Positions 16,710 through 26,700 of a DNA stretch of 64,000 bases are shown here, one piece after another. Position 1 is the stretch's first letter, and each line of letters starts with the position of its first letter. The notes under the pieces were generated by a model. It was not told the DNA's origin. It saw only the letters and a program-made list of their open reading frames with translations, and searched no databases. The stretch spans positions 1-64,000 of the forward strand of contig NZ_OLMK01000061.1 in the NCBI RefSeq assembly GCF_900290235.1, in the 5' to 3' direction. Both the position numbers and the translations under genes were made by a program. The stretch is from Streptomyces sp. MA5143a (GTDB lineage: Bacteria > Actinomycetota > Actinomycetes > Streptomycetales > Streptomycetaceae).

Positions 16710-17948
16710 TCACCGCTCCCGTGACTCCTGCGGCTCCCGTGACTCCTGCGGCGCCCGTGACTCCTGCGGCGCCCGTGACTCCTGCGGCGCCCGGGGCTTC
16801 TGTGCCGCGAACTTCTCCAGGTACGCAGCCGCGGCCGCCGCCCCGCCCGCCGCACGGAAGGAGTCCCCGACGCGCCGGGCCGCCGCGCGGTAGGCGGGCC
16901 CGTCGAGTACGGCGTCGAGGGCGGCACCGATCCGTCGGCGGTCGGCGCGCCCGAAGCGCACCCGCACTCCGGCGCCGGCGCCGGTGACCTGGGCGGCGAT
17001 CAGTGGCTGGTCGTCCCGGATGGGCGCGACCACCAGCGGTACGCCGTGCCACAGACACTCGGCGACGGTGTTCTGCCCGGCGTGGCTGACCATCGCGGAC
17101 GCCCGGCGCAGGAGCGGCAGTTGGGGGATCCGGGGCAGCACCAGGAGGTCGGCGTCGGACTCTTGGTCGAGTACCCCTCCGGGGTCGGCGAGTACCGCCT
17201 GCAGCCGCCGCCCGCGCTCCCGCGCGGCGGCCGCGCACTCGGCGAGGAAACGCGCCCCCAGGTCGGTGTTGGCAGTGCCGAGTGAGACCAGGACGGTGGC
17301 CCGGTGCTCGTCGAGCCAGTCCCAGGGGAAATCGGCGGCCGGGCGCCCGGTGAACGCCGGACCGACGTACCGCAGCTGCGGCAGCTGAGGGCCCGGGCCC
17401 GCGAGTTCGGGGGTGGTGAAGGAGAGCACCAGGTCGGGGGAGAAGCGCGGATCGTGGGTGCGCCCCGGGTCGCCGAGGCGGGCGCGCAGCTCCGCGACGA
17501 GCCCGGCGGTCCACTGAGCCACCTTCGGCATGCCGTCCAGGGCGTCGCTGAACTCCGCCGGGGTGGTCGACGCGGTGGCGTACGGCACCCCGAGGCGCTC
17601 GGCGACGAGGGCACCGGCGAGGGTCTGCTGGTCGGCGACGACGACATCGGGCCGGAACCCCTCGACCGCGCGGCGCACACCGGGCGCCATCGCCCCGGCG
17701 AGCGGCACGAGGAACTCCTCCCACAGGAAGCGCAAGGCTGCGGCACCGCGCAGGGCAGCCGGACGTTCCGGGAGCGTGGGCACGTCGCACGGGTACACCT
17801 CGGCGTCGGGCCCGGCCAGTTCCCCGACGAACCCGGGCAGTCCGGCCCAGGCGGCCCGGTGCCCGCATCTGGTCAGCTCGGCGGCCACGCTGACCGCCGG
17901 GTTGACGTGCCCGACCAGGGGCGGCACGACGAACAGAAAGCGGCTCAC
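16710..17948 (-). CDS. UGT/MGT-family glycosyltransferase with repetitive C-terminal tail
   Basis: This 412-aa GT-B fold enzyme resembles macrolide or carotenoid/sterol glycosyltransferases. The N-terminus SRFLFVVPPLVGHVNP is the acceptor-side signature. The donor-binding motif near the C-terminus is SHAGQNTVAECLWHGVPLV, then RDDQP. The GTG start at 17948 overlaps the upstream hydrolase stop by four bases (GTGA), so translation is coupled. The last ~26 residues are a tandem APQESR-type repeat coded by four 18-bp units, outside the normal GT fold. It probably glycosylates the lipid or polyketide made by the adjacent synthases. The sugar donor and acceptor cannot be inferred from sequence. Confidence 0.9.
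   Translation of the reverse strand: MSRFLFVVPPLVGHVNPAVSVAAELTRCGHRAAWAGLPGFVGELAGPDAEVYPCDVPTLPERPAALRGAAALRFLWEEFLVPLAGAMAPGVRRAVEGFRPDVVVADQQTLAGALVAERLGVPYATASTTPAEFSDALDGMPKVAQWTAGLVAELRARLGDPGRTHDPRFSPDLVLSFTTPELAGPGPQLPQLRYVGPAFTGRPAADFPWDWLDEHRATVLVSLGTANTDLGARFLAECAAAARERGRRLQAVLADPGGVLDQESDADLLVLPRIPQLPLLRRASAMVSHAGQNTVAECLWHGVPLVVAPIRDDQPLIAAQVTGAGAGVRVRFGRADRRRIGAALDAVLDGPAYRAAARRVGDSFRAAGGAAAAAAYLEKFAAQKPRAPQESRAPQESRAPQESREPQESRER
16723..16794. repeat. Four tandem 18-bp repeats in the glycosyltransferase C-terminus
   Basis: The unit gactcctgcggcgcccgt occurs four times head-to-tail (16723, 16741, 16759, 16777), with one base change in the first copy and one in the last. It is in frame and codes for a hexapeptide repeat (APQESR) on the minus strand. 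Such arrays expand and contract by slippage. Confidence 0.9.
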
Positions 17949-18763
17949 GGCGCGACCAGCTCCCGGTGGCCGTCCCGTAGCCAGTCGAGCAGCAGCGGGA
18001 CGACCGTCTCGGGGGTGCCGACGAGCACGGAGTGCCCGTGCCCGGGCACCGTCACGGTGCGGCAGCGGGGCAGCAGCGATTCCAGCCAGGGTGCCGTGTC
18101 GGCCAGGTCGGAGGTAGCGCCGTACACCGCGCAGACCGGCACGTGCAGGCTCTGCCAGGACTCCTCGGCGGGGACGGGGCAGGACGCGATGTCCTCGGCG
18201 ATGGAGGTGCCGTGCAGCAGCCGGGTGGCCCAGCGCACCAGGCGGGCCTCGTGGCGGCCGTAGGTCTCCTCGATCCACGGCAGGGTGCGCTCGTCGTGGA
18301 GCTGGTGGGCGGAGCCGGCCAGGATGCCGCTCATCTTCTTTGCCCAGGCGGCGGTCGGAGGCTCGGACTCGAGCATCAGGATGCCGGCGACCCGCTCCGG
18401 GCGGCGCAGCGCGTAGGCGAGGGCGACGGTGCCGCCGAAGGAGTTGCCGATCAGGTGGACGGGCCCTTCCAGGGCGAGGGCGTCGAGGAGCGCGTCCAGG
18501 TCGCCGCTGAAGTCCTCGATGCCGTAGCCGCGCGGGGGGCGGGAGCTGCGGCCGTGGCCGCGCTGGTCGTACATCACGACGTCGTGTCCGGCTGCGGCGA
18601 GCGCGGGCGCGATGGTGAAGTAGTAGCTGGTCAGGTTGTCGGTCGCGATGCCGTGCACGAGGACGACCGTCTGGGGCGGGCCCGGTGCCGGGATGGGTGC
18701 GCCGTTCAGCCGCTCCACGTTCAGCCGGATCCCGCCCGCCTCGATCGTGGTCACCGCAGGCAT
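17945..18763 (-). CDS. Alpha/beta hydrolase, probable product-releasing thioesterase/esterase
   Basis: This 272-aa alpha/beta-hydrolase has an oxyanion region LVHGIATDN, nucleophile elbow GNSFGG, acid in GATSDLAD and catalytic His in PGHGHSVL. It belongs to the broad lipase/haloperoxidase-like group. Neither megasynthase in the operon has a thioesterase domain, so this protein is the best candidate to hydrolyse or transfer the finished chain from the ACP. Its ATG (18763) lies inside the end of the ACP gene (13-bp overlap), and its stop overlaps the glycosyltransferase start. It could instead be an esterase acting later on the product. Confidence 0.85.
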   Translation of the reverse strand: MPAVTTIEAGGIRLNVERLNGAPIPAPGPPQTVVLVHGIATDNLTSYYFTIAPALAAAGHDVVMYDQRGHGRSSRPPRGYGIEDFSGDLDALLDALALEGPVHLIGNSFGGTVALAYALRRPERVAGILMLESEPPTAAWAKKMSGILAGSAHQLHDERTLPWIEETYGRHEARLVRWATRLLHGTSIAEDIASCPVPAEESWQSLHVPVCAVYGATSDLADTAPWLESLLPRCRTVTVPGHGHSVLVGTPETVVPLLLDWLRDGHRELVAP

Positions 18764-19050
18764 CCCGCGATGTACTGCACGAGTTGTCCGACGGTCAGTC
18801 CGATGATGTCGGAGAGTTCGAGCGAGGCGAACCAGGCGGGGAAGTCGACCCGGTCGCCGTAGCGCCCGCCCAGCTCGGCGGTGAGCGTGACCAGGTCGAT
18901 GGACTCCAGGTCGAGGTCCTCCACGAAGCGGGTGTCGGAGGTGATCGGGGTGTCGTCCAGTTCGAGGTCGTCGAGGACCGTGCGCAGAGCGTCGGTGATC
19001 TCGGCGAGGACCGCGGCGTACGCGGGGCCGGTGGTGGTGGGGCTGGTCAT
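18751..19050 (-). CDS. Free-standing acyl carrier protein
   Basis: This 99-aa acyl carrier protein has phosphopantetheine site Ser50 in DLDLESIDLVTL, and the acidic flanks usual for ACPs. The ATG at 19050 overlaps the stop of the second synthase (ATGA) and has GAGGAG upstream, so it is made in step with it. The PPTase domain fused to that synthase could attach its prosthetic group. It may hold the finished chain for the hydrolase, or act as an extra carrier beside the single ACP domain in the first synthase. Confidence 0.92.
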   Translation of the reverse strand: MTSPTTTGPAYAAVLAEITDALRTVLDDLELDDTPITSDTRFVEDLDLESIDLVTLTAELGGRYGDRVDFPAWFASLELSDIIGLTVGQLVQYIAGCLR

Positions 19051-22000
19051 GATGGGCTCTCCTCGGTCCAAGCGACGGCGTAGGTACGGGTGGGCAGCCC
19101 CGGCGGGTTGGTCACATCGGCGAGCCGGATGCGCCGCAGTCGGCCGGAGGGCGCCCGGACCGTGAGGGCACGGGCGCCGTCTTCGACCTCGACCGCCGTG
19201 AAGTCCCGCGGTCGGCCGCCCAGTCCGGTGCCCTCGGCCTTGGCCGCGGCTTCCTTGGCGGCCCAGAACCGGGTCAGCGGGCCGGGGCCGCCGCCGAGCC
19301 CGGTGAAGAGCGCCCGCTCGGCTGGGGCGAGGACGGCGTCGTAGGTCGTTTCGGGGCGCTCGACGATCTCCTCGATGTCGATGCCGGTGCCGGTGCCAGG
19401 GCTGTCGGCGGCGGGGTGGACGAGTGCGACGGCGGCCTCCCGGCAGTGCGCCAGCGACAGCTCCAGAGGCGGGAGTTCTCTGCCGTGTACGCCCTCGGGG
19501 CGCGGTCTGCCGCCAGGGTCGTTGGCGACCCGTATCTCGGCGGGGAAGACGGGGCCCGCGCCGTGCGCCCACAGGTGGCGGCGTACGGCGTCCTTGGCGG
19601 CGATACGGCCGAGCAGCCACTGGCGCCGGCCGCGCGGGGGGTGCCCGGCGTACTGCTCGCGCTCAGGGCCCGCGAGCTGGCTGCGCATGTATATCTCGCG
19701 GGATGCGGGGTCGGGCCAGCGTTCGAAGACCAGCTGCCAACCGCCCTCCTGGGTGACCGACAGAGTGTTGTGCTCGGGCCATCGTTTGACCGGATCGACC
19801 TCGGGCGGCGAGTCGAAGCGCCGGTCCCGCCAGCCACGGATCTCGGCCCAGACCTCGCCGTCGCGGGCGAGCTGCGCGTCAGCCACCAGGGCGGTGTCCG
19901 TCACGGTGGTGACCCTGATGTGGCAGTCGAGTGCGGTGCCCTGTTCCGGTGGCGGGCCGTGGAAACGGATCTCCTCGACGCCCGTCGGGAAGACGATGGT
20001 GCGGTCGGAGTGCGTGGCCATCAGCCAGTAGCCCAGCAGCTGACCGACGTTGTCGAGGAGCGCGCCGGGCGCGGACGGGGTGGTCAGGACACCGCGGACG
20101 TGCCGCTCGCCGAGCGCTCCGATCTCGGTGATGCCGCGGAACCGTGGCCCGTGGAACATCCAGCGGTCGTCGTACATCTGCCGCGCGGACACAGCCGGAC
20201 GGCTCTCCGGGGCGTCCGGCCGCCACGGCCGTGGGCGGGGCGCGGTGTCGTGCCCGTGGGCGGTCTCGACCGTGGCGCGGGCCTGGCGCCCGAACTCCAC
20301 GGCGTAACGCCCCTGTCCCTCGGGCCGGACCGTGACCGTGGCCTCGGTGGGCGGGGCGGCGACGGTCCACTGCAGGAACCGGGCGTCGTGCACGGCCACG
20401 GCCCTCCCTGGGCCGGGCACGGCGTCGATCATGTGCTGCACCAGGGTGGTGGCGGGCACCACGGGCCAGCGGTCGGCGATCTCGGGCCAGTGCGCGGGCT
20501 GCCGGAAGAAACAGTGGTCGGCGAGGTACGGCATGGTGTCGAGTGCGATGCGCAGGGTGATGGCGCAGGGGGTGACGGCAGGCGGCGGCACCGCCCTGGT
20601 CGCCGCGGGCCCGGGGGGCGGCGCCGCGGGCGCGGTGCGGCGCGGGGCCGCTGCCGCGGCGAACAGTTCCGCCAGTTCCGCTGCCGTGTCCGCCGTCTCG
20701 CCGAGCAGCGAGCGCAGTTCGGCCGCCACGGGGCTCCGCGCGGCCACGGCCGCGAGCCGGTCCATCCCGGGTGCGGGTGCCGCGCGCAGGGTGCTGCGGA
20801 GCCGGTCCCGGGTGGCGGCGTCGAGCGAGACCAGCCCGGAGCCGAGGGTGAGGGGGACGACGGTGACGGGGGCGGGGACGGGGACGGCTCGCGGGCTCTC
20901 CGCGGCCGTACGGACGGTCTCCGCCGCAGGGTCGGTCTCCGCCGTACGGGCAGGCGCCGCCGTCGACCGAGGCATGGCCCCCGCGCGCAGCGCCGCGAAG
21001 TCCGGCTCGGCACCGTGCGACCAGAGTCCGGCCGCCACCCGGTACAGCTGCGAAAGCCCGCTGTGCCGGGGCGTGTTGGCGCTGAGCGTCAGGCACGCGC
21101 GGCTGGTGAGGGTGTCGTCCACGAGAGCCGGCAGCTGGCCCTGGCCCAGCTGTACGAAGGCCCGGAACCCGGCGTCGTACAGGGCCGTGGTGAGCTGCCG
21201 GAAGCGGACCGGTTCGAGCAGGTGGCGCACGAAGAGCGCGCGCGCTGCGGCCTCGTCGGCCGGGAAGGGCGCGGCGGTCGTGGCGGACCAGACGGGCACC
21301 CGGGGCGGGTGCAGCGTGAAGCCGCGCGCGGCCTTCTCGATGGAGGTGAGGTACGGGGCGAGCATCGGCGTGTGGAAGCCGGACTCGAAGGGCAGCAGCC
21401 GACCGAGCACTCCCGCGCCGCGCAGCCGCCCGATGAGCGCCTCGACCTGGTCGTGAGGCCCGCAGACGACAGTCTGGTGGGGCGCGTTGTCGTGCGAGAC
21501 GACGACGTCCGGGTACGCCACGAGCTCGGCATCCACCTGGTCCGCACCGGTGCCGAACGCGGCGAAGGCGAGCCCCGGGACGCGCAGCGCGGCCGGGTCG
21601 AAGTCCCGCAGGAAGGCGTCGACCTCGGCGTCCGCGTACATCCCGGCGACCGCCATCGCCGTCCACTCCCCCACACTGTGCCCGGCCAGCGCGTCCGGCC
21701 GGACGCCGATCCGGGCGAGCGCTCCGGCGAGCAGCCGGCCGAGGCCGACGACGGCCGCGCCGTGCCGGGCGACGTCGCCCACGCGGGCGTCCGGCCAGTG
21801 CGGCGTCGGCAGGTCGAAGTGGCGGGCGACGTCCTCGGCCCGCGGTTCGAACTCGGCCTCCAGCCCTGGGCAGAGGAAGGCGATCTTCCCGCCGCCCATG
21901 CCGAGCACCGGCCGCGGCGCGCACCAGACGTCGCTCCGGCCGCCCCATGTCCGGGCGCGGGCGACTGCCTTGCGGGCCAGGGCGAGGCGGCGGTCGGTGG

Positions 22001-23726
22001 GGTCCAGGACGGCGACGCGGGCGCCTCCGGCTCCCCTCGCTCCGCCCTCGGCGGCGGCCGCGCGCAGCTCGGTGTCGTCGGCGTCGAGCAGTTCGGCGAG
22101 GTCCTGCGGGGTCGCGGCGGCGAGCCGCAACAGCCGGGGCGGCTCGGCCACTTCGGCACGGCCCGAGGAGGCAGCAGGCCCGGCGCCCGGGCCGCCGGGT
22201 GCCGGGGCCGCAGGCGCGACGACCGGAGCCGATGCCGGTGCGGGAGCCGACGCCGGGGCAGGCGCCCATGCCGGGGCGGGCACGGGCTCCGGTACCGACT
22301 CCAGGACGACGTGGGCGTTGATCCCGCCGAAACCGAAGGCGCTGACCGCGGCACGTCGGACCTCCCCGTCCCAGGTCCGGGCCTGCTGGGCCGGAGCGAA
22401 GCGGGTGACGCGGAGCGCCGGGTGCGGGTCGTCGCAGTGCAGGGTCGGCAGGAGCATGCCGTGGTGCACCGCCAGGGCCGCCTTGACGAGGCCCGCCACA
22501 CCCGCCGCCGGCATCGTGTGGCCGATCATCGACTTCACGGAGCCGATCACGGCGTCGGGCCCGGCGTCCGGGTCCGGCGGCCCGAACACGTCGGCCAGCG
22601 CGGCCAGTTCGGCCCGGTCGCCGCCGGGGGTCCCGGTGCCGTGCGCCTCCAGGAGGCCGAGCGACCCCGGTGCCGCCGGGTCGAGCCCCGCTTCCGCCCA
22701 GGCGAGCCGGACGGCGCGGGCCTGGCCGCCGGGGTCCGGATTGACCAGGGAGCCGGCCCGTCCGTCGCCGGCCACGCCGACGCCGCGGACCACGGCGTAG
22801 ATCCGGTCGCCGTCGCGCCGCGCGTCCGCGAGCCGTTTGAGTACGACCACGCCGGTGCCCTCGCCCATCAGCACGCCGTCCGCGTCCCGGTGGAACGGGC
22901 GGATTCGTTGGGACGGCGACAGCGCCCGCAGCCGGCTGAAGACGGACCAGATCGTGATGTCGTGGCAGTGGTGTACGCCGCCCGCGAGCATCACGTCACA
23001 GCTGCCCGCCGCGAGCGCGCCGACGGCCTGGTCGAGTGCGACGAGCGAGGAGGCGCAGGCCGCGTCCACGGTGTAGGCGGGGCCACGCAGATCGAGCCGG
23101 TTGGCGACCCGGGACGCCGCGAAGTTGGGCACCAGGCCGATCACCGACTCGGGGCTCTGCTCCGCGCCGAGCGCGGCCGTGAACGCCATCCGTACCGCGT
23201 CGAGCCGCTCGCCGTCAAGCTCGGGCAGTAACTCGTGCAGGGTGCGCACCAGTTGGGCGGACGTACGCATCCGCTGGTCGAGTCGGGCGAGCCCGTCGCT
23301 CAGATAACCGCCGCGGCCGAGCACGACACCGACCCGGGAGCGGTCTTCGGGCAGTGCGGCGTCCCCCGCGTCGGCGAGCGCGGCCGCGGCGGTGCGCAGT
23401 GCGATCAGCTGGTCGGGTTCGGTGCCGGGCACGGAGTCCGGCATGAGCCCGAAGACGGTCGGGTCGAAGGCGGCGAGCGCGTCGAGCCCGTCGACGAAGC
23501 CGCCGCGGCGGCAGTAGACGCCATCGAGGCCGCGCCGTCCGTCCGGGTCGTAGTAGGTGTCCGCGTCCCAGCGGGCCTTGGGCACCTCGGAGATGGCGTC
23601 GGCGCCGGTGACGAGGTTGTGCCAGTACGCGGCCAGGTCACAGGCGCCGGGCAGGGTCACCGCCATGCCGACGATGGCGACGGGCTGCCGGTGCCGCGGG
23701 GCGGTCGGTCGCATCGTGGGGCTCAC
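19047..23726 (-). CDS. PUFA-synthase-like iterative PKS subunit: KS-AT-DH-PPTase
   Basis: This 1559-aa synthase has four domains. The KS (about 10-480) has Cys224 in VDAACASS, EAHGTGTPGGD and GSVKSMIGHT. A Pro/Ala-rich linker follows (about 480-525). The acyltransferase (about 570-940) has GHSVGE near residue 683. After a second linker comes a hot-dog dehydratase (about 1050-1330) with His about 1071 in LADHCFF and a second acid in ALLDNVGQ about 1223. The C-terminus is a 4'-phosphopantetheinyl transferase (about 1360-1559) with GTGIDIEE and FWAAKEAAAK. The GTG start overlaps the previous gene's stop (GTGA) and its own stop overlaps the ACP start. It lacks ACP and KR domains, so it must work in trans with the first synthase. 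Family: secondary-lipid (Pfa-like) synthases; product unknown. Confidence 0.93.
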   Translation of the reverse strand: MSPTMRPTAPRHRQPVAIVGMAVTLPGACDLAAYWHNLVTGADAISEVPKARWDADTYYDPDGRRGLDGVYCRRGGFVDGLDALAAFDPTVFGLMPDSVPGTEPDQLIALRTAAAALADAGDAALPEDRSRVGVVLGRGGYLSDGLARLDQRMRTSAQLVRTLHELLPELDGERLDAVRMAFTAALGAEQSPESVIGLVPNFAASRVANRLDLRGPAYTVDAACASSLVALDQAVGALAAGSCDVMLAGGVHHCHDITIWSVFSRLRALSPSQRIRPFHRDADGVLMGEGTGVVVLKRLADARRDGDRIYAVVRGVGVAGDGRAGSLVNPDPGGQARAVRLAWAEAGLDPAAPGSLGLLEAHGTGTPGGDRAELAALADVFGPPDPDAGPDAVIGSVKSMIGHTMPAAGVAGLVKAALAVHHGMLLPTLHCDDPHPALRVTRFAPAQQARTWDGEVRRAAVSAFGFGGINAHVVLESVPEPVPAPAWAPAPASAPAPASAPVVAPAAPAPGGPGAGPAASSGRAEVAEPPRLLRLAAATPQDLAELLDADDTELRAAAAEGGARGAGGARVAVLDPTDRRLALARKAVARARTWGGRSDVWCAPRPVLGMGGGKIAFLCPGLEAEFEPRAEDVARHFDLPTPHWPDARVGDVARHGAAVVGLGRLLAGALARIGVRPDALAGHSVGEWTAMAVAGMYADAEVDAFLRDFDPAALRVPGLAFAAFGTGADQVDAELVAYPDVVVSHDNAPHQTVVCGPHDQVEALIGRLRGAGVLGRLLPFESGFHTPMLAPYLTSIEKAARGFTLHPPRVPVWSATTAAPFPADEAAARALFVRHLLEPVRFRQLTTALYDAGFRAFVQLGQGQLPALVDDTLTSRACLTLSANTPRHSGLSQLYRVAAGLWSHGAEPDFAALRAGAMPRSTAAPARTAETDPAAETVRTAAESPRAVPVPAPVTVVPLTLGSGLVSLDAATRDRLRSTLRAAPAPGMDRLAAVAARSPVAAELRSLLGETADTAAELAELFAAAAAPRRTAPAAPPPGPAATRAVPPPAVTPCAITLRIALDTMPYLADHCFFRQPAHWPEIADRWPVVPATTLVQHMIDAVPGPGRAVAVHDARFLQWTVAAPPTEATVTVRPEGQGRYAVEFGRQARATVETAHGHDTAPRPRPWRPDAPESRPAVSARQMYDDRWMFHGPRFRGITEIGALGERHVRGVLTTPSAPGALLDNVGQLLGYWLMATHSDRTIVFPTGVEEIRFHGPPPEQGTALDCHIRVTTVTDTALVADAQLARDGEVWAEIRGWRDRRFDSPPEVDPVKRWPEHNTLSVTQEGGWQLVFERWPDPASREIYMRSQLAGPEREQYAGHPPRGRRQWLLGRIAAKDAVRRHLWAHGAGPVFPAEIRVANDPGGRPRPEGVHGRELPPLELSLAHCREAAVALVHPAADSPGTGTGIDIEEIVERPETTYDAVLAPAERALFTGLGGGPGPLTRFWAAKEAAAKAEGTGLGGRPRDFTAVEVEDGARALTVRAPSGRLRRIRLADVTNPPGLPTRTYAVAWTEESPS

Positions 23727-26700
23727 CGGCCCGACGCCGTCAGGACGACCTCGTCGGTCTCCGGCTCGCCCCAGGCCAGCTCCCGCAGCAGCGCGAGCAC
23801 TCCTTCCTCCGGGTCGATCAGCTCGATGCCGCGGCGCGCGTACTCCCGGCCCAGCTCAGGGCGGACCATGCCGCCGTGCGCCCCGGCCGGTGCCCACGGG
23901 CCCCAGTGCACGGTGACGGTACGACTGCCGGTGCCGGCGCGCCAGAGGCGGCCGAGGCGGGCGAGTGCGTCGTTGGCGGCGGCGTAGTCGGCCTGGCCGC
24001 GGTTGCCGTACACCGCCGAGACGGAGCCGAACATGACGGTGAAGGCGGGCAGTTGGGGAAGTCGCCGGAGAGCCGAGAGCAGTGCGCGGGCGCCGTCCAC
24101 CTTGGTGCCGTAGACCCGTTCGAAGGAGACGGGGTCCTTCTCGGCGAGCAGCCGGTCCTCGATCACTCCGGCGGCGTGTACGACCCCGTCGATCCGGCCG
24201 TACGTCGCGTACGTCTCCTTGACCGCCTGCTGCACGGCCTCCGCGTCCCGCAGGTCGAGTGCCCGGTACCTGGCCCTGCCGCCCGCGTCGTGTACCTCGG
24301 CCAGGGTCGCGGCGATCTCGCGGCGGGCCAGGACGCGGCCCGCTTCGCGGTCGATCTCTGCGGTGCTCAGACCGCCCCGGGCGGCGAGCGCCGCACGCAG
24401 CGCGGGCAGGTCGGTGGCGTGGGCCAGCTCGTGCTGGCCGCCCGCGCCGTCGTCGAGCGGCGTACGCCCGAGCAGTTCGACCCGGCAGCGTGCGGCGGCG
24501 GCAAGGGCGAGGGTGAACCGGGCTGTGATGCCGCGCGCGCCGCCCGCGAGGACGACGACCGACTCCGGGCCGAGCCCGAGTGCCGCGACTGCGGCGGCGC
24601 CGGAGGAGGCGGGCCCGGCGCCGGAGGAGACGGGCGGGCCCAGAGGGCTCTCGTACGGTACCGGGGCGCGGCGGAGCCCGCAGGTGCGCAGCACGACGGG
24701 CTCCCGGTCGGGCGCCAGCAGTTCCCCGACGAGTGCCTCGGCCTGCTCGGTGGCGGGCTCGTCGGGGTCGAGCTCCACGGCGCGGACCACGGTGTCGGGG
24801 TATTCGCGGGCCGCGGTGCGCACGAAGCCGTCGAGGCCGCTGGTGTCGTCGGGGAGGCGGGGACAGAGCAGTCGGCGCGGGCCGCGCAGCAGCAGTTCCT
24901 GGAGCACGGTGAGCTTGGCGGGCAGCAGTTGCTGTTCCGCACCCGCGAGAGCGCCCAGGTGCAGCACTCCGTCGACCGGGCCGGTGTGCCCGGCGAGCTG
25001 TGCGGTGTCCGGGCCGCCACGGGCGGCGAGCGCGCCGAGTGCGGTGAGCCGGATGACAAGTGCCCGTGCGAGTGGCGTGTCGTCCGCGACGATCAGGAAC
25101 CGTTTCCCGCGCAGCTGTGCCGCGCCTTCGGCGCCGGGCACGGGTGCCGGGTCGAGCGGGGCGGGCCGCAGCAGATAACGGTGGGGAGCCCGGCCGGTGA
25201 GCGGGTCGGGGGACCCCTCGGCGACGGGGGCCGGGGTGGCGAGGGCGGGAGCCGGGTCCGGGTCGGCGAGCGCCTTGACGCGGGCCCGCAGCCAGTCGGC
25301 GATCCCGGCGGCGGTGCGCTCCCGGGTCAGCTCCTCCAGGTCCGCGTCCGGCAACGACCGCAGATCCGCACCCGAGCCCAGCAGCCGCCGTCCCAGCTCC
25401 CCGGCGATCTCCGTCCGCTTGATCGAATCCACACTCAGATCCGCCTCCAGATCCGACTCCGCCCCCACCATCTCCACCGGATATCCCGTACGTTCCGCGA
25501 TCACCGCCAGCACCTCGGCCAGCACATCCACTCCCACCGGAGCGGGAGCGGGGGCCGGAGCCGCAGCGAGAGCGGCCGGAGCCGGGGCCGGAAGGGGTTC
25601 GGGGGTCGGCAAAGCCGCCTGCGGCGCGGGCGAAGCCCCGAGGTAGCCGAGGAGCACGTCCCGTTGTGCGGCCAGCATCTCCCGGCTGTTGCGCAGGAAC
25701 TCCCGGAGCAGTTCTTCCCGTTCGCCCATCGTCGTCGCCTCACTGGTCCGCTCTCCGGCCCGCGGGATGCCCGAGGTGCGCCGGGCCGGGCGCAGCGCTC
25801 CCGGCACCGGCCGGCCGTCCGCCGTTCGTACGAGGTGGCCGTCGACCGTCCAGCCCGGCCGCTCCGGCACGGCGGCCGGGTCGGCGAACGCCGTGTCGCG
25901 TCCGCTGAAGAGCCGTGCGGGCGCCACCGGGACACCGGCCGCGGCGAGCCGGGCCAGGGCCTCGAGGTGACCGCGCAGGCCCGCGTCGGGGCGGGGTTCG
26001 AACGGGACGGCGACGTGCGGTCGGTCGCCGAGGATCTGGCCGACCAGACCGGTGAGCACCGTGCCGGGCCCGCACTCGACGAAGATCCGCGCCCCGGCGT
26101 CGTACATCGCCTCGATCTGCTCGGCGAAACGGACGGGGGCGGCGATCTGCTCGGCGAGGTCGGCCCGTACCCGGGCGGGGTCCGAGGCATAGCGGGTGCC
26201 GGTGAGATTGGCCCAGACCGGGAACTCGGGGGCGCGCACGGCGTACGCCGTCAGGGTCTCGGCGAAGCGGGACACGGCCCCGGCGACCAGCGGGCTGTGG
26301 AAGGCACAGGCGACGGGCAGCGGGCGGACGGCGAACCCGGCGGCGGTGAGCGCGTCGACGGCTTCGGCGACGGCGTCCCTCGGGCCCGAGAGCACGCTCT
26401 GCGTGGGCGCGTTGTGGTTGGCGACGACGACCCGCTCGGCCAGGCCCGCCCCGGCGAGCACCCGGGTCACCTGCTCGGCGGAGGCCACGGCGGCGGCCAT
26501 GGTGCCGGGATCGGACCCCTGTGCGCCGATCGCGGCGAGGATCGCCTCGGCCCGCTCCCGGCTGAGGTCACCGAGCGTGTCGGGGTCGAGGGCACCCGCG
26601 GCGCAGAGCGCGACGAGTTCGCCGTAGGAGTGCCCTGCGGCCATGTCGGGGCGGACACCGACCGCGGTGAGGGTGTCGTACGCGGCGAGGCCGACCGCCC

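Noticed and set aside
16723-16794. Possible CRISPR array (18-bp repeats)
   Set aside because: Units are directly adjacent with no spacers and are in frame in a gene; no cas genes are nearby.
15526-17868. 780-codon minus-strand frame fusing a long N-terminus to the methyltransferase
   Set aside because: The N-terminal part is an out-of-frame reading of the glycosyltransferase. The methyltransferase has its own ATG and ribosome site at 16650.
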